The notes below the pieces were generated by a model that had not been told where the DNA came from, searched no databases, and worked only from the letters and a program-made list of their open reading frames with translations. Shown in pieces: positions 8,092 to 16,672 of a stretch of 64,000 nt of DNA. Both the position numbers and the translations under genes were made by a program. The DNA is from Streptomyces sp. TSRI0107. Its GTDB lineage: Bacteria > Actinomycetota > Actinomycetes > Streptomycetales > Streptomycetaceae. Each line of letters begins with the position of its first letter. Position 1 is the stretch's first letter. The DNA is taken from positions 666,708 to 730,707 of the forward strand of contig NZ_LIVZ01000007.1 in the NCBI RefSeq assembly GCF_001905845.1, given 5' to 3'.

Positions 8092-11046
8092 TCAGTCGTC
8101 GAGCACGGCGAGTGCCCGGCCGATCAGGGCCGTGCGGTCGGCCGCCGCGGCGACGTGCTCCAGGCCGAAACCCAGCAGCACGGTGTCGTCCGTGGTGACC
8201 GCGCCGTACGTCTTGAACAGTTCCCCGGAAAGGCCCCAGTCCTCCACCACGGCGGGACTTCCGGCGGGCGGGCCGGAGGTGGTCCAGACGCCGAGCGACG
8301 TCTCGAAGCCCTCCGTCTGCCCCGCCGTGCCGCCGATGACGACGGAGGCGTTGTCGGCGAGCACGCCGTGGCCGCCGGAGCCGGGGTCGGTGATGTAGCC
8401 GATCGACAGCTCCACCTTCTTCCCCGCGTACGCGGAGAGGTCGAAGGAGACGTCCTGCCAGCCCGCGGAGGCACCGGTGAAGCTGTTCCAGGCGCCGCTG
8501 GTCCCGGTGGGCGCGCACCCGTCGTCGCCGAGCGTCAGATACCGCTTCAGCGCGGGGTGCGCCTGGAGGAAGAACCCGGCCTCGCACTCGGCGGGTACGG
8601 CGGTGCTCGTGGCGCCGTTCCGCTCCGGGAGGGTGGTCCAGTCGTCGCCCCCGGCCGTACGGGCCTCCAGCACCGCGTGGTCGTAGCCCTCCTCGGTGTC
8701 CCACAGCAGGCGGGTGCGCAGGGCGGGCTGGTCGGCGGCGGTCACGCCGGTGAGGTCGACGGTGCGGGTGAGGCGGTTCCAGGCGTAGTCGGAGTGCGTG
8801 ACGGCCGCCATGGAGGTGCCCTCGTACGGCCCGTAGGGGTTGACCGTGCCCGGGTACTGGCCCGCTCCCGCGCTCGTGAACTGCGGGAAGTCCGCCGCGG
8901 GCAGCGTGTCGGAGGTGACGCCGAAGGATCCGGCCGCATTCAGCGGGTTGCCGGGCGCGTCGCCGAGCGGTGCCTTGACGCCCGCGAGGGCGCCGGTGCC
9001 GTCGAAGCCGGTGACCTTGGGCAGGGTCGTACGGGTGTAGGCGCCCAGGTAGTACTGGCTGAAGTCGTTCGACAGGGTGCCGCCGCCGAGGTCGACGGAG
9101 CCGCCGGCCGTCTCGCCCGCCTCGATCAGCCTGCCGCCCTCGTTGAGGTAGGCGCGCAGTTCGAGCTGGGTGGCGTTGCCGGGCCGCACGGCGCCGGTGT
9201 AGTGGACGACCGTTGCGAAGTGGCCGAGGACGCCGAGCGCGTCGGGCGCGCCCTGGGTGGCGACGTCCCAGACGACGGCCTTCTCACCGTTGGCCCTCAG
9301 CGCGTCGACGTAGGTCTGGGCCTGCGTCGCGGCCTGGCCCTCCTCGGCGACGACGAGGACGTCCGCGCGGGGGCGTTCGGCGACGGTGTAGGTGAAGTGC
9401 TCGCTCTCGGTCCGCTTCCCGGAGCGGGTCTCGCCGGTGAACCAGACCTCGACCTTGTCACCACGATCGCCGTCGGCGACCTTCGCGCGGTACTCGTCGA
9501 AGTACAGGTTGTCCTCACCGCCGTAGGTCTCGCCGCCCTTCCAGGGCCGCAGCCGCATGTCGTGGACGCGGCCGCCGTTGACGCGGTACTTCAGCTCCTT
9601 GTCCCGCACCGACTTGCGGACGACGACGGAGACCTCCTGGTCGGCGCCGCGCGAGTACGAGGTGGTGAAGGGCGCCGGGGTGAAGTCGGGGGCGGGGGTG
9701 CCGACCGAGGACCTGGGCTGGTCGGGGCGGGCGGCGGACTCGGCGACGGAGAGCGCGAACGGGATGTTCTTCTCGAACTCCTGCTGGATCAGCTTCTCGT
9801 CGTCCGGGAAGGTGAAGACGGAGGCGCAGTCCGCGGCGTTCCAGGCGTCGTCCGGGTAGGCGTTCGACACGGTCTGGCAGGTCGACATCTCCGGTGTGAA
9901 CATCGCGGTTCCGTTGACGTTGGCCGCGTGGCCGTCCGCCTCGCCGTTGGTGGTGTACAGCTCGGAGGAGACCTGCGGGTGGTAGCCGGGGATCGCCGAA
10001 TTCCCGGGGGTGCCGGCGAGCGCCTTGTAGAGCACGTCGTCCGGGGTGTCGGTGGCGACCTGCCAGCCGACGCCGTAGAGGAGCAGTTCGGCCGCCGAGT
10101 GGTAGTTGATGCCGTACTCGAAGCCGACGCGCTTCTGGAAGGCGTCGACGGCCCGGGTCTCGGGCTCGGAGCCCGGGCCGCCGCCGCGGTAGGTCTGGCT
10201 GGTGGGGTACGGGGACGAACCCTCGTCGTCGTAGCCCCACTTGTAGGCGAAGTTGCGGTTGAGGTCGACGCCGTCGCCGATGGTGATGGCGCCGTCGCCG
10301 TTGACGTCGCGCATGTTCTTGCGCCACTGGCGGTCGCCGTCGGCGGCGTGCGTGTAGTCGTAACCGTCGGGGTTGGCGGAGATGACGAACCACAGTTCGG
10401 TGGTGTCGACGATCTTCTTGACGCGTTTGTCGGTGCGGTAGTTGTCCAGGTAGTGGTGCATCAGCCGGCGGGTCATCTCCGGGGTGATCCACTCACGGGC
10501 GTGCTGGTTGGACATGTACAGCACGGCCGGCTTGGCGCCGTCCTCGCTCTTCCTGGCGTTCTTGGTGAGTTTCAGGGCGAGGATGTCCTGCCCCTTGACG
10601 GTCTTGCCGATGGAGACCACTTTGGTCAGGTCCGGGTGCTCCTGCCCCGTCCGGAGGATCTCCTCCTTGAGGTTGCCCGGTCCGCTGTACGGGCGGTAGA
10701 CGCCGTCCCCGGCGGCGGCCACGCGGGCGCGGGTCCTCGCGGAGAGCGTGTGCTCCTCGAGGTCGACGCCCTGCTTCTCCAACTGTGCGGCCTGCTTGTC
10801 GGTGAGGTACACCTCGACGGAGGCGGTGCCCTTGTCGGGGGCCTGCTCGCCGAGTTCATGGGCGTCCTGACCGGCCGCCAGCAGCAGCGGGATCTGCTGC
10901 TTGGTGACCTCGGCGCGGAACACCTTGACTTCCTCGGTGCCGGGTTCCGGGGATTTCGCGTTCTGCGCCTGGGCTACGGGTGCGATGCTCACTCCGCTGA
11001 TCAGGAGCGTGCCGATAGCGAGGATCGATCTCGCTCTGCGTCTCAT
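8092..11046 (-). CDS. Secreted M14-family zinc carboxypeptidase
   Basis: A 984-residue exported metallopeptidase. The N-terminus MRRRARSILAIG with a hydrophobic core ending near AQA (about residue 27) is a Sec signal peptide. The M14 zinc site is complete: His182 and Glu185 in NQHAREWITPE, and the third ligand His316 in INYHSAAELL. The general base glutamate is Glu386 in MFTPEMS. After the peptidase domain (about 110-440) come several hundred residues of beta-rich sequence, ending in an immune-inhibitor-A/CBM-like module with WQDVSFDLSAYAGKKVELSIGYITD split around it. This is typical of large Streptomyces extracellular carboxypeptidases. The ATG at 11046 has GGGGGG upstream and the true signal peptide, so it is preferred over an in-frame start at 11097. 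It stands alone with its own terminator. Confidence 0.93.
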   Translation of the reverse strand: MRRRARSILAIGTLLISGVSIAPVAQAQNAKSPEPGTEEVKVFRAEVTKQQIPLLLAAGQDAHELGEQAPDKGTASVEVYLTDKQAAQLEKQGVDLEEHTLSARTRARVAAAGDGVYRPYSGPGNLKEEILRTGQEHPDLTKVVSIGKTVKGQDILALKLTKNARKSEDGAKPAVLYMSNQHAREWITPEMTRRLMHHYLDNYRTDKRVKKIVDTTELWFVISANPDGYDYTHAADGDRQWRKNMRDVNGDGAITIGDGVDLNRNFAYKWGYDDEGSSPYPTSQTYRGGGPGSEPETRAVDAFQKRVGFEYGINYHSAAELLLYGVGWQVATDTPDDVLYKALAGTPGNSAIPGYHPQVSSELYTTNGEADGHAANVNGTAMFTPEMSTCQTVSNAYPDDAWNAADCASVFTFPDDEKLIQQEFEKNIPFALSVAESAARPDQPRSSVGTPAPDFTPAPFTTSYSRGADQEVSVVVRKSVRDKELKYRVNGGRVHDMRLRPWKGGETYGGEDNLYFDEYRAKVADGDRGDKVEVWFTGETRSGKRTESEHFTYTVAERPRADVLVVAEEGQAATQAQTYVDALRANGEKAVVWDVATQGAPDALGVLGHFATVVHYTGAVRPGNATQLELRAYLNEGGRLIEAGETAGGSVDLGGGTLSNDFSQYYLGAYTRTTLPKVTGFDGTGALAGVKAPLGDAPGNPLNAAGSFGVTSDTLPAADFPQFTSAGAGQYPGTVNPYGPYEGTSMAAVTHSDYAWNRLTRTVDLTGVTAADQPALRTRLLWDTEEGYDHAVLEARTAGGDDWTTLPERNGATSTAVPAECEAGFFLQAHPALKRYLTLGDDGCAPTGTSGAWNSFTGASAGWQDVSFDLSAYAGKKVELSIGYITDPGSGGHGVLADNASVVIGGTAGQTEGFETSLGVWTTSGPPAGSPAVVEDWGLSGELFKTYGAVTTDDTVLLGFGLEHVAAAADRTALIGRALAVLDD

Positions 11047-11147
11047 GAACCCCCCTGCTGGTGGTTCGCCACAGCGACGAATAGGTGCCAGGCTCATGAC
11101 AGTTCATGATCGAGTCAAGGGTGCCCGAACGAAGGCAGGCGGACGCG

Positions 11148-11193
11148 AACACGCCGGTGCCGACGCCCGATCGGACGTCGGCACCGGCGTGTT
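11148..11193 (-). terminator. Strong terminator of the uvrC-rapZ-yvcK-whiA operon
   Basis: An 18-bp perfect stem (11148-11165 and 11176-11193) with a 10-base loop begins 10 bases past the whiA stop codon. It marks the end of the four-gene minus-strand operon. Confidence 0.85.
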
Positions 11194-11202
11194 GACGAGG
11201 TG

Positions 11203-12192
11203 TCAGCCCGCGAGGTTGTCGGCCAGCTCCTCGCTGAGGTTGGCCTCCGTGCCCGGGATGCCCAGGTCGGCGGCCCGCTTGTCGGCCATCGCCAGCAGCC
11301 GGCGGATCCGGCCGGCGACCGCGTCCTTGGTGAGCGGCGGGTCGGCGAGCGCGCCCAGCTCCTCCAGGGAGGCCTGCTTGTGCTCCATGCGCAGCCGGCC
11401 CGCGGCGGCCAGGTGCTCCGGGACGTCGTCGCCGAGGATCTCCAGGGCGCGCTGGACGCGGGCACCGGCGGCGACGGCGGCCCGCGCGGAGCGGCGCAGG
11501 TTGGCGTCGTCGAAGTTGGCCAGGCGGTTGGCGGTGGCGCGCACCTCGCGGCGCATCCGGCGCTCCTCCCAGGCCAGCACCGAATCGTGCGCGCCGAGGC
11601 GGGTGAGCAGGGCGCCGATCGCGTCGCCGTCCCGGACCACGACGCGGTCCACGCCGCGCACCTCACGGGCCTTGGCGGCGATGGACAGCCGGCGGGCGGC
11701 GCCGACCAGGGCGAGCGCGGCCTCGGGGCCGGGGCAGGTCACCTCCAGGGAGGACGAGCGGCCCGGCTCGGTGAGCGAGCCGTGCGCGAGGAACGCGCCG
11801 CGCCAGGCCGCCTCGGCGTCACAGGTGGCGCCGGAGACGACCTGCGGGGGCAGCCCGCGGATCGGGCGGCCGCGGCCGTCCACCAGGCCCGTCTGCCGGG
11901 CCAGCTGGTCGCCGCCCGCGACGACCCGCACCACGTACCGCGAGCCGCGGCGCAGCCCGCTGGGCGCCATCACGATCAGCTCCGAGCCGTGCCCGAAGAT
12001 CTCGAGGATGTCCCGCTTGAGCCGGCGGGCCGCCATCGCGGTGTCCAGCTCCGCCTCGATCACGATGCGCCCGCTGACCAGGTGGAGGCCGCCGGCGAAC
12101 CGCAGAATGGCGGAGACCTCCGCCTTCCTGCAGCAGGTCCGGGTGACGGGGAGCCGGGAGATCTCGTCCTTCACCGCTGCCGTCATCGCCAT
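11203..12192 (-). CDS. whiA: Sporulation regulator WhiA
   Basis: WhiA is a DNA-binding protein that, with WhiB, switches on sporulation septation genes (ftsZ, ftsW, whiG and others) in Streptomyces; in other Gram-positives it influences division. The 329-residue protein has the degenerate LAGLIDADG homing-endonuclease-like domain (residues ~10-220, including SAILRFAGGLHLVSGRIVIEA split by structure). The C-terminal helix-turn-helix is near QASLEELGALADPPLTKDAV. The start ATG 12192 overlaps the yvcK stop by 10 bases, so translation is coupled. It is the last gene of the uvrC operon and is followed by a strong terminator. Confidence 0.98.
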   Translation of the reverse strand: MAMTAAVKDEISRLPVTRTCCRKAEVSAILRFAGGLHLVSGRIVIEAELDTAMAARRLKRDILEIFGHGSELIVMAPSGLRRGSRYVVRVVAGGDQLARQTGLVDGRGRPIRGLPPQVVSGATCDAEAAWRGAFLAHGSLTEPGRSSSLEVTCPGPEAALALVGAARRLSIAAKAREVRGVDRVVVRDGDAIGALLTRLGAHDSVLAWEERRMRREVRATANRLANFDDANLRRSARAAVAAGARVQRALEILGDDVPEHLAAAGRLRMEHKQASLEELGALADPPLTKDAVAGRIRRLLAMADKRAADLGIPGTEANLSEELADNLAG

Positions 12193-13250
12193 GGGCCGAT
12201 CCTTCCATGCATCCGAAAAATACGGTCGTACGCGGCGGCCAGCAGCTCGGGGTCGTGCCGCGGAGTTCCGTCTCTCCGGGCCACCGGCGCCAGCTCGACC
12301 GCGGCCCCGAAACGCTTTGCGGCGTCGGTCAGCGAGTCGCGGTCGGGCACGGCGGCCTCGTCGGCCAGCACCACGTCCAGGGCGAGTTTAGGGGCGTGTC
12401 GTCCCAAAACCTCCAAATGACGCTGCGGGGAGAAGCCGTCGGTTTCTCCGGGCTGCGGCGCGAGGTTGAGGGAGAGCACGCGGCGCGCCTTCGTCTCCGT
12501 GAGCGCGTCCAGCAGCTGCGGCACGAGCAGGTGCGGGATGACCGAGGAGAACCAGGAGCCGGGACCGAGCACCACCCAGTCCGCGTCCAGGACGGCCGCG
12601 ACGGCCTCCGGGACGGCCGGCGGGTCGTTCGGGACGAGGTGCACCGACTGCACCTCGCCCGGGGTGAGGGCGACGGTGGCCTGGCCGCGGACGGTCCCGA
12701 CCTCGTCGGGCCGCTCCGGGTCGTGGCCCTTGACCAGGGCCTGCAGCTCCAGCGGCACGGCGGACATGGGCAGCACCCGGCCGTGCGCGCCGAGCAGTTT
12801 GCCGACCAGGTCCAGGGCCTGGACGTGGTCGCCCAGCTGTTCCCACAGGGCGACGATCAGCAGATTGCCGACCGCGTGGTCGTGCAGCTCGCCGTGCGAC
12901 TGGAAGCGGTGCTGGATGACGCGGGCCCAGGTCTGGCCCCAGTCGTCGTCGCCGCACAGCGCGGCCAGCGCCTTGCGCAGGTCGCCGGGGGGCAGTACGC
13001 CCAGCTCGTCGCGCAGCCGCCCGCTGGAGCCGCCGTCGTCGGCCACGGTGACGACGGCGGTGAGGTCGCCGGTGATCCGGCGCAGCGCGGCGAGCGAGGC
13101 GGACAGGCCCATGCCGCCGCCGAGGGCCACCACCTTGGGCTGGGCGCCCCGCCGGCGCGCCCTGCCGCCACGGGGTTCGGCGGACCGGCCGCCGCGCCCC
13201 TCGGGGACGGCCCGGCGCAGCCTGCTCAGCCGCGGAGTACGTCCGGTCAT
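12183..13250 (-). CDS. yvcK: YvcK/GlmR-family nucleotide-sugar-binding regulator
   Basis: A 355-residue protein of the UPF0052/YvcK (GlmR, CuvA) family. In Bacillus it binds UDP-GlcNAc and controls carbon flow into peptidoglycan precursors. The N-terminal 35 residues are basic and Streptomyces-specific. The conserved dinucleotide-like motif KVVALGGGMGLSASL follows, then VTVADDGGSSGRLRDELG and the family motif LGPGSWFSSVIPHLL. The start ATG 13250 overlaps the rapZ stop in an ATGA. The whiA-rapZ-yvcK linkage is very widely conserved, which suggests a shared role in growth and envelope control. Confidence 0.96.
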   Translation of the reverse strand: MTGRTPRLSRLRRAVPEGRGGRSAEPRGGRARRRGAQPKVVALGGGMGLSASLAALRRITGDLTAVVTVADDGGSSGRLRDELGVLPPGDLRKALAALCGDDDWGQTWARVIQHRFQSHGELHDHAVGNLLIVALWEQLGDHVQALDLVGKLLGAHGRVLPMSAVPLELQALVKGHDPERPDEVGTVRGQATVALTPGEVQSVHLVPNDPPAVPEAVAAVLDADWVVLGPGSWFSSVIPHLLVPQLLDALTETKARRVLSLNLAPQPGETDGFSPQRHLEVLGRHAPKLALDVVLADEAAVPDRDSLTDAAKRFGAAVELAPVARRDGTPRHDPELLAAAYDRIFRMHGRIGPWR

Positions 13251-14290
13251 TCGCGTCCCATGTCCCGGTGCACGACCACCGTCTCCACGCCCTCGGCCGC
13301 GAGGCGTGCGGCCAGCTTCTCCGACATGGCGACCGAGCGGTGCTTGCCGCCGGTGCAGCCGACCGCGATGGTCACATAGCGCTTGCCCTCGCGTCGGTAG
13401 CCGGTGGCGATCAGCTGGAGCAGCTCGGCGTACCGGTCCAGGAACTCCTTGGCGCCGGGCTGATTGAAGACGTACGCCGCGACCTCGTCGTTGAGGCCGG
13501 TGAACGGGCGCAGCTCGGGCACCCAGTGCGGGTTGGGCAGGAACCGGCAGTCGACGACCAGGTCGGCGTCGACGGGCAGGCCGTACTTGTACCCGAAGGA
13601 CATCACGGTGGCCCGCAGCTCGGGCTCCTCCTCGCCGGCGAACTGGGCGTCCATCTTGGCCCGCAGCTCGTGCACGTTGAGGCTGGAGGTGTCGATCACC
13701 AGGTCGGCGTCGCCGCGCAGCTCGCGCAGCAGTTCGCGCTCGGCGACGATGCCGTCCACGATGCGGCCGTCGCCCTGGAGCGGGTGCGGGCGGCGCACCG
13801 ACTCGAAGCGGCGCACCAAAGCGTCGTCGGAGGACTCCAGGAAGACGATCCGCCGGGTCACGCCCCGGGTGTCGAGGTCGGCCAGGGACTCGCGCAGATT
13901 GTCGAAGAAGCGACGGCCGCGCACGTCGACGACGACCGCGATCCGCGCCACGTTCCCCTGGGAGCGGGCACCCAGCTCCACCATGGTGGGGATGAGGGCG
14001 GGCGGGAGGTTGTCGACGACGAACCAGCCGAGGTCCTCCAGACACTTCGCGGCCGTGGAGCGGCCGGCGCCGGACATGCCGGAGATGATCACCAGCTCCG
14101 GGATCGCCGCCTCGGGCACCCCGGAGGCCTCTGCGCCCGTGTTCGTCTGGGCCCCGTTGCCCTGGGCCTCCTTGCGGTTCTGGTCCTCGCCGGTCTCCTT
14201 GTGTGGTTCCTGGGTGTGGGCCACCTCGGCGTCCGCGTTCCCGGCCGCGCGGTCCGGCCCCGTCGTGGGACGGTTCTCGTGTTCGGTCAT
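13247..14290 (-). CDS. rapZ: RNase adapter RapZ-family P-loop ATPase
   Basis: A 347-residue member of the RapZ/YvcJ family, nucleotide-binding proteins linked to glucosamine-6-phosphate signalling in enterobacteria. A Walker A is present as GMSGAGRSTAAK, with Arg at the usual Lys position, as is common in this family. It is followed by LGWFVVDNLPP and the C-terminal VTIAVGCTGGKHRSVAMSE characteristic of RapZ. The first ~60 residues are a charged, low-complexity extension of the kind seen in actinobacterial members; a shorter start cannot be excluded. It overlaps both uvrC (upstream) and yvcK (downstream) by 4 bases. Confidence 0.95.
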   Translation of the reverse strand: MTEHENRPTTGPDRAAGNADAEVAHTQEPHKETGEDQNRKEAQGNGAQTNTGAEASGVPEAAIPELVIISGMSGAGRSTAAKCLEDLGWFVVDNLPPALIPTMVELGARSQGNVARIAVVVDVRGRRFFDNLRESLADLDTRGVTRRIVFLESSDDALVRRFESVRRPHPLQGDGRIVDGIVAERELLRELRGDADLVIDTSSLNVHELRAKMDAQFAGEEEPELRATVMSFGYKYGLPVDADLVVDCRFLPNPHWVPELRPFTGLNDEVAAYVFNQPGAKEFLDRYAELLQLIATGYRREGKRYVTIAVGCTGGKHRSVAMSEKLAARLAAEGVETVVVHRDMGRE

Positions 14291-16368
14291 GTCTCCTGCC
14301 CCCGTCGCTCGTCCGGGGCGCCCGTGGGCACGGGCTCCCCTGGGGCATCCGCCGTCGTCTCGGGTGCCCCGTCTTCCACGTCATCCATGATCTCTCCAGT
14401 CGCCGTGTTCACGGCGGGCGCGGCCGGAGCCGCCTGGGCGAGGGCCACGGCGATGGTTTCGGCCGTCTTGCGGCCTATGCCGGGTACCTCGCAGATCTGG
14501 TCGATTGTCGCGGATCGCAGCTTCTTCACCGAACCGAAGTGCTTGATGAGGGCCTGTTTGCGTGTCGCGCCGAGGCCGGGCACGTCGTCCAGCGGGCTGG
14601 TCCGGATGCGCTTGGCGCGCTTGCTGCGCTGGTAGGTGATCGCGAACCGGTGGGCCTCGTCCCGGACGCGTTGCAGCAGATAGAGGCCCTCGCTGGTGCG
14701 GGGCAGGATCACCGGGTCGTCCTCGCCGGGCAGCCAGACCTCCTCCAGCCGCTTGGCGAGGCCGCACACCGCGATGTCGTCGATGCCCAGCTCGTCCAGG
14801 GCCCGCTGGGCGGCCGCGACCTGGGGCCGGCCGCCGTCGACCACGACGAGCTGCGGCGGGTAGGCGAACCGCTTGGGGCGGCCGTCGTCCTCGGTGAGGC
14901 CGCCGGCCGGGGCCTCGTCGGTGCCGTCCGTGAGAGCGGGCTCGCCGTCGGCCCACTCCCCCGTCCTCTCCTTCTCGGCCAGGTAGCGCCGGAAGCGGCG
15001 GGTGATCACCTCGTGCATCGAGCGGACGTCGTCCTGCCCCTCGAAGCCCTTGATCTGGAAGCGGCGGTACTCGCCCTTGCGCTGCAGTCCGTCCTCGAAG
15101 ACGACCATGGACGCCACCACGTCCTCGCCCTGGAGGTGGGAGATGTCGTAGCACTCGATCCGCAGCGGGGCGCTGTCCAGGCCGAGGGCGTCGGCAATCT
15201 CTTCCAAAGCGCGCGAGCGGGTCGTCAGGTCGGAGGCGCGCTTGGTCTTGTGCAGGACGAGCGCCTGCTGGGCGTTGCGCTGCACGGTCTCCATGAGGGC
15301 CTTCTTGTCGCCGCGCTGCGGGATGCGCAGCGAGACGCCGGAGCCGCGGCGGTCGGTGAGCCACTGCTGCACGGGACCGACCGGGTCGGGCAGCGCCGGG
15401 ACCAGGACCTCCTTGGGGACGGCGTCGCCGGTCTCCTCGCCGTACAGCTGCTGGAGGGCGTGTTCGACCAGGGCGCCGGTGGTGATCTCCTCGACCTTGT
15501 CGGTGACCCAGCCGCGCTGGCCGCGCACCCGGCCGCCGCGGACGTGGAAGATCTGCACGGCGGCTTCCAGCTCGTCCTCGGCGACCGCGATCAGGTCGGC
15601 GTCGGTCGCGTCGGCGAGCACGACCGCGTTCTTCTCCATGGCCTTCCGCAAGGCCTCGATGTCGTCGCGCAGCCGGGCCGCCCGCTCGTACTCCATCTCC
15701 TCGGCGGCCTCCGTCATCTGCTTCTCCAGACGGCGGAGGTAGGTGCCCGTACGGCCGGTCATGAAGTCGCAGAACTCGTCCGCCAGCTCCCGGTGGTCGT
15801 CGGCGGTGATCCGGTCGACGCACGGGGCGGAGCACTTGCCGATGTAGCCGAGCAGGCAGGGGCGGCCGGTGCGGGCGGCGTTCTTGAAGACGCCGGCCGA
15901 GCAGGTGCGCACCGGGAAGACCCGCAGCAGCAGGTCGACCGTGTCGCGGATGGCCCACGCGTGCGCGTAGGGCCCGAAGTAGCGCACGCCCTTCTTCTTG
16001 TGGCCGCGCATCACCTGCACGCGCGGGAACCGCTCGTTCATCGTGACCGCGAGGTACGGGTAGCTCTTGTCGTCGCGGTACTTGACGTTGAACCGGGGGT
16101 CGTACTCCTTGATCCAGGAGTACTCCAGCTGCAGCGCCTCGACCTCCGTGGACACCACCGTCCACTCCACCGACGCGGCGGTGGTCACCATGGACCGGGT
16201 GCGCGGGTGGAGGTTCGCCAGGTCCTGGAAGTAGTTGGCCAGGCGCTGGCGCAGGCTCTTAGCCTTTCCGACGTAGATCACCCGGCGGTGCTCGTCGCGG
16301 AACCTGTACACCCCGGGAGAGTCCGGGATCTCACCCGGCCTGGGGCGGTAGCTGGAGGGGTCGGCCAT
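14287..16368 (-). CDS. uvrC: Excinuclease ABC subunit C
   Basis: The nicking subunit of UvrABC nucleotide excision repair. The 693-residue protein contains the GIY-YIG domain for the 3' incision (PGVYRFRDEHRRVIYVGKAK, residues ~18-37), a cysteine cluster (C-x-A-x-C in a zinc/FeS-like region), and a UVR helix pair (MEYERAARLRDDIEALRK). It also has the RNase H-like 5' incision domain (ECYDISHLQGEDVVASMV) and C-terminal tandem helix-hairpin-helix motifs (VPGLGATRKQAL, VPGIGRKTAETI). The tail after residue ~660 is acidic and not conserved. A DNA-damage type promoter ends 7 bases before the ATG, so the mRNA is probably leaderless. The downstream genes rapZ, yvcK and whiA follow with overlaps. Confidence 0.98.
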   Translation of the reverse strand: MADPSSYRPRPGEIPDSPGVYRFRDEHRRVIYVGKAKSLRQRLANYFQDLANLHPRTRSMVTTAASVEWTVVSTEVEALQLEYSWIKEYDPRFNVKYRDDKSYPYLAVTMNERFPRVQVMRGHKKKGVRYFGPYAHAWAIRDTVDLLLRVFPVRTCSAGVFKNAARTGRPCLLGYIGKCSAPCVDRITADDHRELADEFCDFMTGRTGTYLRRLEKQMTEAAEEMEYERAARLRDDIEALRKAMEKNAVVLADATDADLIAVAEDELEAAVQIFHVRGGRVRGQRGWVTDKVEEITTGALVEHALQQLYGEETGDAVPKEVLVPALPDPVGPVQQWLTDRRGSGVSLRIPQRGDKKALMETVQRNAQQALVLHKTKRASDLTTRSRALEEIADALGLDSAPLRIECYDISHLQGEDVVASMVVFEDGLQRKGEYRRFQIKGFEGQDDVRSMHEVITRRFRRYLAEKERTGEWADGEPALTDGTDEAPAGGLTEDDGRPKRFAYPPQLVVVDGGRPQVAAAQRALDELGIDDIAVCGLAKRLEEVWLPGEDDPVILPRTSEGLYLLQRVRDEAHRFAITYQRSKRAKRIRTSPLDDVPGLGATRKQALIKHFGSVKKLRSATIDQICEVPGIGRKTAETIAVALAQAAPAAPAVNTATGEIMDDVEDGAPETTADAPGEPVPTGAPDERRGQET

Positions 16369-16375
16369 GTCTCAC

Positions 16376-16398
16376 ACCCTACTGGCGAGCGCCGACAC
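16376..16398 (-). promoter_or_regulatory. Near-consensus DNA-damage promoter of the uvrC-whiA operon
   Basis: On the minus strand GTGTCGGCG (16398 to 16390) is followed by 8 bases and TAGGGT (16381 to 16376). It matches TTGTCRGTG-N8-TAnnnT except for two bases of the upstream box, and TAGGGT is the commonest -10 of this promoter class. The ATG begins 8 bases after the -10, which predicts a leaderless transcript. Confidence 0.6.
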
Positions 16399-16672
16399 TC
16401 CGGCGGGCCTGTGGACGACGCCGCGGCCGCCGTGCGGTGACGTGGCGGACACCGGCCACGCCGGCATGGTCGAACCTCGGCCAGGAGTGCGCCACGGTTG
16501 GGTTTCAGGTGTTGTCGGGGCCTGGTCCACACGCTTCAATGCGGGGGAACTCGGGGCCCCTGAAACATGGCGTACGGATGCGGAGAACGCCGGCGCCGAC
16601 GGGGGTGGCCCCGCTCAGCACCCGCGCGAACGGTCTGACCAGCCGTTGTGACCCGCAGAGAAAGGCCCCTGC
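16399..16672. other. Intergenic region between uvrC and the HTH gene
   Basis: Apart from the uvrC promoter (16376-16398), this 304-bp gap holds no convincing open reading frame, hairpin or repeat. A GAGAAAGG ribosome binding site precedes the ATG at 16673. The promoter of that gene must be here, but I cannot assign boxes with confidence. Confidence 0.4.

Noticed and set aside
8056..11109. A 1017-codon open frame opposite the zinc carboxypeptidase
   Set aside because: It is a GC-driven mirror of a gene with a clear signal peptide and zinc motifs; its own product is valine/glycine-rich with no family features.
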